Source: Planktothrix sp. UBA8402 | Lineage (GTDB): Bacteria > Cyanobacteriota > Cyanobacteriia > Cyanobacteriales > Microcoleaceae | Assembly (NCBI GenBank): GCA_003456035.1 | Contig: DMPJ01000557.1 | Span: 1,759 to 12,318 of the forward strand | Direction: 5' to 3' | Length of the DNA: 10,560 nt | Shown: one piece after another, positions 6,436-10,560 of the stretch | Position numbering within the stretch: position 1 is the first letter of the stretch | How the letters are laid out: each line of letters starts with the position of its first letter | Notes under the pieces: generated by a model | Seen by the model: only the letters and a program-made list of their open reading frames with translations | Database searches by the model: none | Told to the model about the DNA's origin: nothing | Position numbers and translations under genes: made by a program

Positions 6436-8115
6436 ATGATTATTAAAGAAACAGCTTCTCTAATTACCCGGGATGGTATTCGACTGGATGCGGATATTTA
6501 CCGACCCCAGACAGAGGAAAAATTACCCGTTTTATTAATGCGACAACCCTATGGAAAAGCGATCGCATCTACCGTTGTTTATGCCCATCCAAAATGGTAT
6601 GCTCAACAGGGGTATATTGTAGTTATTCAAGATGTGAGAGGACGAGGAACCTCTGAAGGCAAATTCAAACTTTTTACTAATGAAATAGAAGACGGCTTAG
6701 ATACTATTAATTGGGTCGCAAATCTTCCCTATAGCAATTCTCAGGTGGGAATGTATGGATTTTCTTATCAAGGATTAACTCAAGTTTATGCCGCTTCTAG
6801 CCGTCCGAAAGCATTAAAAACTATCTGTCCGGCGATGATGAGCCATGATTTATATGGAGATTGGGCCTATGAAGGAGGAGCTTTTTGTTTATATGCTAAC
6901 CTCGGATGGGCGATTCAAATTTCCGCCGAAACAGCCCGATTAAAAGGGGATGAAACAGCCTATAATTCTCTGTATCAAGCCTCTCGAAATTTACCGTTTT
7001 TTGATCTAATTCCTGCTAGTCCAGATTTGTTAAAAATCCATGATTCAGATTCATTTTATCACGAATGGTTAGCCCATAATCAACCAGATGAATATTGGCA
7101 AAATCTTTCGCCAAAATTAGATGATTTAGACTTACCGATGCTGCATATTGGGGGATGGTTTGATACCTATTTAAGAGGAACAATTAATTTTTATCAAGAA
7201 ATGGTGAAGCGTAGCTCCTCCCCCCAATATTTAATTGTTGGCCCCTGGGCGCATCTTCCTTGGGGGAGAAAGGTCGGGTCTGTGAATTATGGGTTAACAG
7301 CATCAACCTGTATTGATAGCCTCCAAATTCAATGGTTTGATACTTTTTTAAAAGGCAAAAAAAATACAATTTTTAATCAAAATCAGGTTTGTTTATTTGA
7401 GATGGGAAGTCAAGTATGGCGACAATTTAAACAATGGCCGTCATCACCCTCCCTAGTTTATTATTTGTCAACAAATGGACTGGCTAATTTACGAGAAGAT
7501 GCTGGAATATTAACCCCAAATTGTCCTGAAAATTCTCAAGAAGATGTCTTTGTCCACGACCCTTGGCGTCCGGTTCCAGCCCTCGGAGGTCATGCCATGT
7601 ATCCAACGGGTTCCTTTGACCATTCTAGCTTAGATTGTCGTAGTGATATTGTTACCTATACCACCGAACCCTTGACTCAAGATTTATATTTAGCCGGGAA
7701 TTTATCCGTAGAAATTTACTGTGAAGCAGATACACCGAGTTTTGATTTATCTGCGATTTTATCGGAAGTTAAACTCGATGGTAGTGTCTATAATTTTAGT
7801 CAAGGATATCAACGAATTACTCCCATTAAACCTAACACAAATAATGATTTTAGTCAAGAAAAAAACATAAATTCTTATCAAATTCAACTGCAACCAACTT
7901 GTATTAAAATTCCCGAAAATCATTGTTTACGTTTAAGTATAAGCGGGGCTTGTTTTCCGGCTTATCCAGTTAACTCAGGAACCGAAAAACCCCAGAATCA
8001 GACCCATTTAATTGATGATAAAATTATTACCTTAACGATTCATTCTGGGGGTAATTTTCCCTCAAAAATTATATTATCAAATCTTTATTTCGTAGTGAGC
8101 CCTTCAAGGCTCTAA
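6436..8115 (+). CDS. CocE/NonD family serine hydrolase (X-Pro dipeptidyl-peptidase-like)
   Basis: A 559-residue alpha/beta hydrolase. The N-terminus (TRDGIRLDADIYRP, then LPVLLMRQPYGK with Y39 in the oxyanion-hole position) and QDVRGRGTSEG are hallmarks of the CocE/X-Pro dipeptidyl-peptidase family. The catalytic triad is visible: nucleophile S110 in YGFSYQG, D243 in GGWFDTYLRG and H273 in VGPWAHLPWG. The part after about 340 is the beta-rich jelly-roll domain typical of the family. Members cleave acyl esters, amides or dipeptides; the substrate here cannot be told. No signal peptide is seen, so it is probably cytoplasmic. Length is near the family norm. The last seven codons (VVSPSRL) and the stop lie inside a palindromic repeat, so the original C-terminus may have been replaced. 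The gap from the chemoreceptor is 20 bases; only a weak purine stretch precedes the ATG. Confidence 0.92.
   Translation: MIIKETASLITRDGIRLDADIYRPQTEEKLPVLLMRQPYGKAIASTVVYAHPKWYAQQGYIVVIQDVRGRGTSEGKFKLFTNEIEDGLDTINWVANLPYSNSQVGMYGFSYQGLTQVYAASSRPKALKTICPAMMSHDLYGDWAYEGGAFCLYANLGWAIQISAETARLKGDETAYNSLYQASRNLPFFDLIPASPDLLKIHDSDSFYHEWLAHNQPDEYWQNLSPKLDDLDLPMLHIGGWFDTYLRGTINFYQEMVKRSSSPQYLIVGPWAHLPWGRKVGSVNYGLTASTCIDSLQIQWFDTFLKGKKNTIFNQNQVCLFEMGSQVWRQFKQWPSSPSLVYYLSTNGLANLREDAGILTPNCPENSQEDVFVHDPWRPVPALGGHAMYPTGSFDHSSLDCRSDIVTYTTEPLTQDLYLAGNLSVEIYCEADTPSFDLSAILSEVKLDGSVYNFSQGYQRITPIKPNTNNDFSQEKNINSYQIQLQPTCIKIPENHCLRLSISGACFPAYPVNSGTEKPQNQTHLIDDKIITLTIHSGGNFPSKIILSNLYFVVSPSRL
6559..6566. other. 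HIP1 octamer GCGATCGC
   Basis: The highly iterated palindrome of many cyanobacterial genomes, here inside the hydrolase coding region. It supports a cyanobacterial origin. Only one other copy was found by eye in the window. Confidence 0.85.
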
Positions 8116-8134
8116 GCCCTGAAGGGCTTACTAC
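8092..8134. repeat. 43-base two-part palindromic repeat (possible MITE/REP-like element)
   Basis: The left arm GTAGTGAGCCCTTCAAGGC (8092-8110) pairs with the right arm GCCCTGAAGGGCTTACTAC (8116-8134), with 17 Watson-Crick pairs, one G-T pair and one mismatch across a 5-base loop. Each half is also a small palindrome: GAGCC/GGCTC (8097-8112) and AAGCCCT/AGGGCTT (8114-8129). The element can therefore fold as one long hairpin or two short ones. It supplies the end of the hydrolase gene and stops just before the ATG at 8137. Similar GTAGTAAGCCCTTCAGGGC-type repeats are, to my recollection, common in filamentous cyanobacteria. No transposase or target duplication is evident. It is not followed by a T run, so it is not a typical intrinsic terminator. 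Confidence 0.75.
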
Positions 8135-8163
8135 AAATGGTAGAATTTGGTAGTTTGTTGAAG

Positions 8164-8169
8164 AAGGAG
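8164..8169 (+). promoter_or_regulatory. ribosome binding site deciding the GTG start of the deacetylase gene
   Basis: AAGGAG, 6 bases before GTG at 8176. The in-frame ATG at 8137 lies 3 bases after the palindrome and has no such site, so the GTG is the better start. It also places the positively charged end and hydrophobic segment of the export signal at the very N-terminus. Confidence 0.65.
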
Positions 8170-8175
8170 AGTATC

Positions 8176-9636
8176 GTGTTAAAAACTTCAAAATGGTTTT
8201 ATCAAACCTGCATTTATATCGGTTCATCCTTAATATTCTGGGGTTGCGCCAAGCCCTCCTTGCTGGTTTTACCTAGCGAACAGTCAGCAGTCTCCGAAAC
8301 CCCAAAACCCATCCTAAAAAAACCTGTTAATAGTTTAGGAGGTTATTTCTATTCTAACGGTGAAAACGCTTTGGGGCCTTTTACCCAGGGAATGCTGCAA
8401 AAATGCCGTGACTTGGATGGTGGCAATGTCTGTAATACCAAGGAATGGCCTGAACCCTTGTTTATCAAAGCATACGGAAAAGGCCGTTGTCCCGATGGTA
8501 GTCGCCTGAATCAAATTCTGGGCTACTGTGTTGAGGGAAATGAGGCGTTAGGCCCTTTTTCCCAAGAACTTGTTGCCGCCTGTAAGGATGCTGATGGGGG
8601 TGATGCTTGCGGGTCAACTCGCTGGAGTTCCGCCTTGCTGTATAAACTAATTCAGGATCAAAACTATGTGGCAGGTCGTCCTCCTCAGTTTGTTCTCCTG
8701 GCTTTTGATGGCTCATATTCCCTTGATGCTTGGAAAAAATCTCGCAACTTTACTCAAAGTATGGCAAAAAAAAATATCCCAGTTCACTTTACCTATTTTA
8801 TTAGTGGGGTTTATTTTGTTAATAATGAGAAACGCAACCTCTATAAACCTCCTGGGGGAAAAGGTCGGGGACGGTCTGCCATTGGTTGGGGTGGCACTAA
8901 GCAAGAGATTAATCTCCGCCTGGAACAGTTAAACCAAGCATACCAAGAAGGTCATGAAATTGGTTCTCATGCGGTGGGTCACTTTGATGGTAGTCACTGG
9001 AGTGAGGCGGACTGGACGCGAGAGTTTGAATATTTTGACCAGTTTATTTTTGATGCCTACAAAATCAACGGTTTGAAGGGTGCTTTGGCCTTTGACCGCA
9101 GCGCCATTCAAGGGTTTCGCGCCCCTGAGTTGGGTCAGAGTCCGGGTTTATATAAAACCTTGAAAAAAACCGGATTTCGCTATGATACGAGCAAAGTCGC
9201 GTCGGCAAATTACTGGCCGAAACTAGAAAATGGGATTTGGAATTTTCCCCTGGCTTCTTTAACGACGGCCATTAGCCGCAAAAATGTTCTATCAATGGAT
9301 TATAACTTTTACTATCTCCATTCTCAGGCAAAACCTAATTATGGTGATGCCAAGCGCTACGAAGAAGATACTTTTCAAACTTATTTAAAATACTTTCAGA
9401 GTAACTATTCTGGCAACCGCGCTCCGATACATATTGGTCATCACTTTTCAGCTTGGAATAAAGGAGCTTACTGGAATGCGCTATTTCGTTTTGCTGAGGC
9501 GGTTTGTGGGAAACCGGAAGTCCGATGTGTCACCTATAGTGAGTTGGCGGATTTTATGGATTTACAAACCCCTGAACAAATTGCTGTTTATCAAAAAGGA
9601 GGTTTTCCTAAACTAGATCAAAATTTGAACAACTAA
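8176..9636 (+). CDS. exported polysaccharide deacetylase-like protein with duplicated Cys module
   Basis: A 486-residue protein, or 499 if the ATG at 8137 is used. A short basic N-terminus and hydrophobic segment end at C24 (LIFWGC), suggesting export and perhaps lipid attachment, though the lipobox is atypical. Residues about 62-160 hold two copies of a module: NALGPF/EALGPF, then paired cysteines C77/C86 and C136/C145, all offset by exactly 59 residues, with C105 and C118 between. From about 171 comes a NodB/CE4-type domain: LAFDGSYS (D178), HAVGH (H265, H269), GFRAPELG (R315), YDTS (D337) and HIGHHF (H419-H423). CE4 enzymes remove acetyl groups from chitin-like or cell-wall glycans. The first motif is normally Asp-Asp but here is Asp-Gly, so metal binding or activity may differ. 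Composition is clearly more G+C-rich than the neighbours. The substrate is unknown; a cell-surface or wall role is inferred. Confidence 0.82.
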   Translation: MLKTSKWFYQTCIYIGSSLIFWGCAKPSLLVLPSEQSAVSETPKPILKKPVNSLGGYFYSNGENALGPFTQGMLQKCRDLDGGNVCNTKEWPEPLFIKAYGKGRCPDGSRLNQILGYCVEGNEALGPFSQELVAACKDADGGDACGSTRWSSALLYKLIQDQNYVAGRPPQFVLLAFDGSYSLDAWKKSRNFTQSMAKKNIPVHFTYFISGVYFVNNEKRNLYKPPGGKGRGRSAIGWGGTKQEINLRLEQLNQAYQEGHEIGSHAVGHFDGSHWSEADWTREFEYFDQFIFDAYKINGLKGALAFDRSAIQGFRAPELGQSPGLYKTLKKTGFRYDTSKVASANYWPKLENGIWNFPLASLTTAISRKNVLSMDYNFYYLHSQAKPNYGDAKRYEEDTFQTYLKYFQSNYSGNRAPIHIGHHFSAWNKGAYWNALFRFAEAVCGKPEVRCVTYSELADFMDLQTPEQIAVYQKGGFPKLDQNLNN

Positions 9637-9656
9637 ATTAATTATTTTTTTTAGTT
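9631..9656. terminator. possible weak bidirectional terminator between convergent genes
   Basis: AACTAAA (9631-9637) and TTTAGTT (9650-9656) are inverted copies separated by 12 A+T-only bases including a T run. They overlap the stop codons of both converging genes. The stem is nearly all A-T and therefore weak; the call rests on position as much as structure. Confidence 0.28.
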
Positions 9657-10482
9657 AAACACCAAATTTTAAGCGAGTACCAACGGAGCAACTGATACAT
9701 TTTCCTAAGAAATGATGCCATAAAAAGGCTAGGGCTGTCATTCCTGTGCAGTGGTTAGCACCGATAATTTGCACCTGATATTGGGTCAAGGTTTCTGCCG
9801 TTGCTTGCAGGCGCTCTCTACTGGCATTTAACAGGTGCATTCCCCCAATTACAGCATAAACTTTTTCTTTCCCAGTCAGTTTTGTAATATAGTTCAAGGT
9901 GTTAATAACTCCGGCATGAGCGCACCCTAAAATCACCACTAAACCTTCGGGTGCGTCGATAAATAATGCTTGATCGTCTAAGATTAAATCAACTTGATCA
10001 TGCTGGGAATCTTGCCAAAAATTACCCCCTGTATTCTCCCAAGAATTAACCCTAGGAATTGTACCAGTTACGGAGACTCCAGGGATAATTTCTGTGGGTT
10101 GATCCGTCCAAATTAACTGACTAAATTTCTGGGTTAACAGTTCTTTATCCTGAATTGGAGAACCAATTTCTCCTCGATTACTAAATTTGGGTTGTAGTGC
10201 GGATGGATGTAGGAATAATTTGGTAGAATTACATTCTTCTAATACTTGGATTAAACCCCCGGCATGATCGTAATGACCATGACTGAGAACCACAGCATCT
10301 AAATTTTGTAAAGAAATTCCCAACTGTTGAGCATTATGTTTTAATACTAATCCCTGTCCGGTATCGAATAAAATTCGGGACTCACCTGTTTCTATAAGAT
10401 AAGAGAGTCCATGTTCTCCTAATAACCCTCTACCAGTGGCGGTATTTTCCACTAAAACAGTAATAAAAAACGAATTTTTCAT
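9655..10482 (-). CDS. MBL-fold metallo-hydrolase (dihydropterin/RFA-P synthase-like subgroup)
   Basis: A 275-residue cytoplasmic metallo-beta-lactamase-fold protein. The metal site motif SHGHYDHAGG (H68, H70, D72, H73) follows the strand ILFDTGQG, with further histidines at H189 in LGCAHAG and H244 in GANHCTG; H216 lies in IGGMHL. The opening GRGLLGEHGLSYLIETG and the GCAHAG and NHCTG motifs fit the subgroup named after the archaeal 7,8-dihydropterin-6-methyl-4-(beta-D-ribofuranosyl)-aminobenzene-5'-phosphate synthase. Cyanobacteria do not make methanopterin, so that reaction is unlikely here and the true substrate is unknown. No signal peptide is seen, which speaks against a secreted beta-lactamase. 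It is the only gene on the - strand and converges on the deacetylase gene with an 18-base gap. Its upstream region is A+T-rich with no clear ribosome site. Confidence 0.9.
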   Translation of the reverse strand: MKNSFFITVLVENTATGRGLLGEHGLSYLIETGESRILFDTGQGLVLKHNAQQLGISLQNLDAVVLSHGHYDHAGGLIQVLEECNSTKLFLHPSALQPKFSNRGEIGSPIQDKELLTQKFSQLIWTDQPTEIIPGVSVTGTIPRVNSWENTGGNFWQDSQHDQVDLILDDQALFIDAPEGLVVILGCAHAGVINTLNYITKLTGKEKVYAVIGGMHLLNASRERLQATAETLTQYQVQIIGANHCTGMTALAFLWHHFLGKCISCSVGTRLKFGV

Positions 10483-10560
10483 CAGATATATTAGTTATAA
10501 TTTGGGGGGGTTTAATGGTTTAGCGATCGCCAATATCTTCAGCCCTAATCTATATGATTA
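10483..10560. other. upstream region of the MBL gene, containing a HIP1 octamer
   Basis: These 78 bases precede the - strand hydrolase. They contain a run of seven G (10504-10510), an A+T-rich stretch with TATA-like text just upstream of the start, and GCGATCGC at 10523-10530. No gene start is recognisable before the window ends, and no convincing -35/-10 pair was found. Confidence 0.5.

Noticed and set aside
7184..7369. Small - strand open frame inside the hydrolase gene
   Set aside because: It lies opposite the region including the hydrolase's catalytic histidine and shows no independent features.
8092..8134. Palindrome as a Rho-independent terminator of the hydrolase gene
   Set aside because: No T run follows; the sequence continues as AAATGG, and the element includes coding sequence and the stop codon. 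The two-part symmetry fits a dispersed repeat better.
8465..9111. Open frames on the - strand and in the +2 frame inside the deacetylase gene
   Set aside because: They lie wholly within a gene with clear protein motifs, have no recognisable domains or ribosome sites, and are expected by chance.
9655..10482. MBL-fold protein as an antibiotic-degrading beta-lactamase
   Set aside because: There is no signal peptide, and the GCAHAG and NHCTG motifs place it in the dihydropterin-synthase-like subgroup rather than the class B beta-lactamases.
10504..10510. Run of seven G upstream of the MBL gene as a phase-variation tract
   Set aside because: It is short and not within a coding frame or an evident promoter spacer; a chance homopolymer is likely.

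Overview
The window looks like chromosomal DNA from a filamentous, non-picocyanobacterial cyanobacterium, probably of the Planktothrix/Oscillatoria type. Three things suggest this: an A+T-rich composition, two copies of the cyanobacterial octamer GCGATCGC (HIP1), and a gene trio resembling fraC-fraD-fraE, the septal/filament-integrity operon known from Anabaena sp. PCC 7120. The genus is inferred from style and gene content only; no search was run.

Layout: the first eight genes all lie on the + strand with short gaps, so much of the region may be co-transcribed. In order they are: the 3' end of a fructosamine kinase gene (1-189); a REC-GGDEF-EAL cyclic-di-GMP regulator (236-2038); a four-helix membrane protein resembling FraC (2061-2603); a five-helix membrane protein resembling a shortened FraD (2605-3186); an ABC-2 type permease resembling FraE (3241-4014); a LarE-type sulfur transferase with three cysteines (4046-4870); a methyl-accepting chemotaxis protein without a HAMP domain (4907-6415); a CocE/NonD-type serine hydrolase (6436-8115); and an exported polysaccharide deacetylase-like protein with an N-terminal cysteine repeat (8176-9636). 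A metallo-beta-lactamase-fold hydrolase converges from the - strand (9655-10482). The last 78 bases hold its upstream region. No intergenic stretch exceeds 300 bases, and I saw no tRNA, rRNA, CRISPR array or transposase.

How the genes may work together: fraC, fraD and fraE encode cell-cell junction and filament proteins in Anabaena. The c-di-GMP enzyme 22 bases upstream and the chemoreceptor a little downstream give a neighbourhood themed on filament behaviour, surface state and motility. That link is inference from position. The LarE, CocE, deacetylase and MBL genes have no evident metabolic tie to it.

Most worth a second look: the short FraD-like protein; the c-di-GMP gene tight against fraC; the three-cysteine LarE; a two-part palindromic repeat (8092-8134) that supplies the last seven codons and the stop of the hydrolase gene; and the deacetylase, which has duplicated Cys modules, an altered first catalytic motif and a more G+C-rich sequence than its neighbours.
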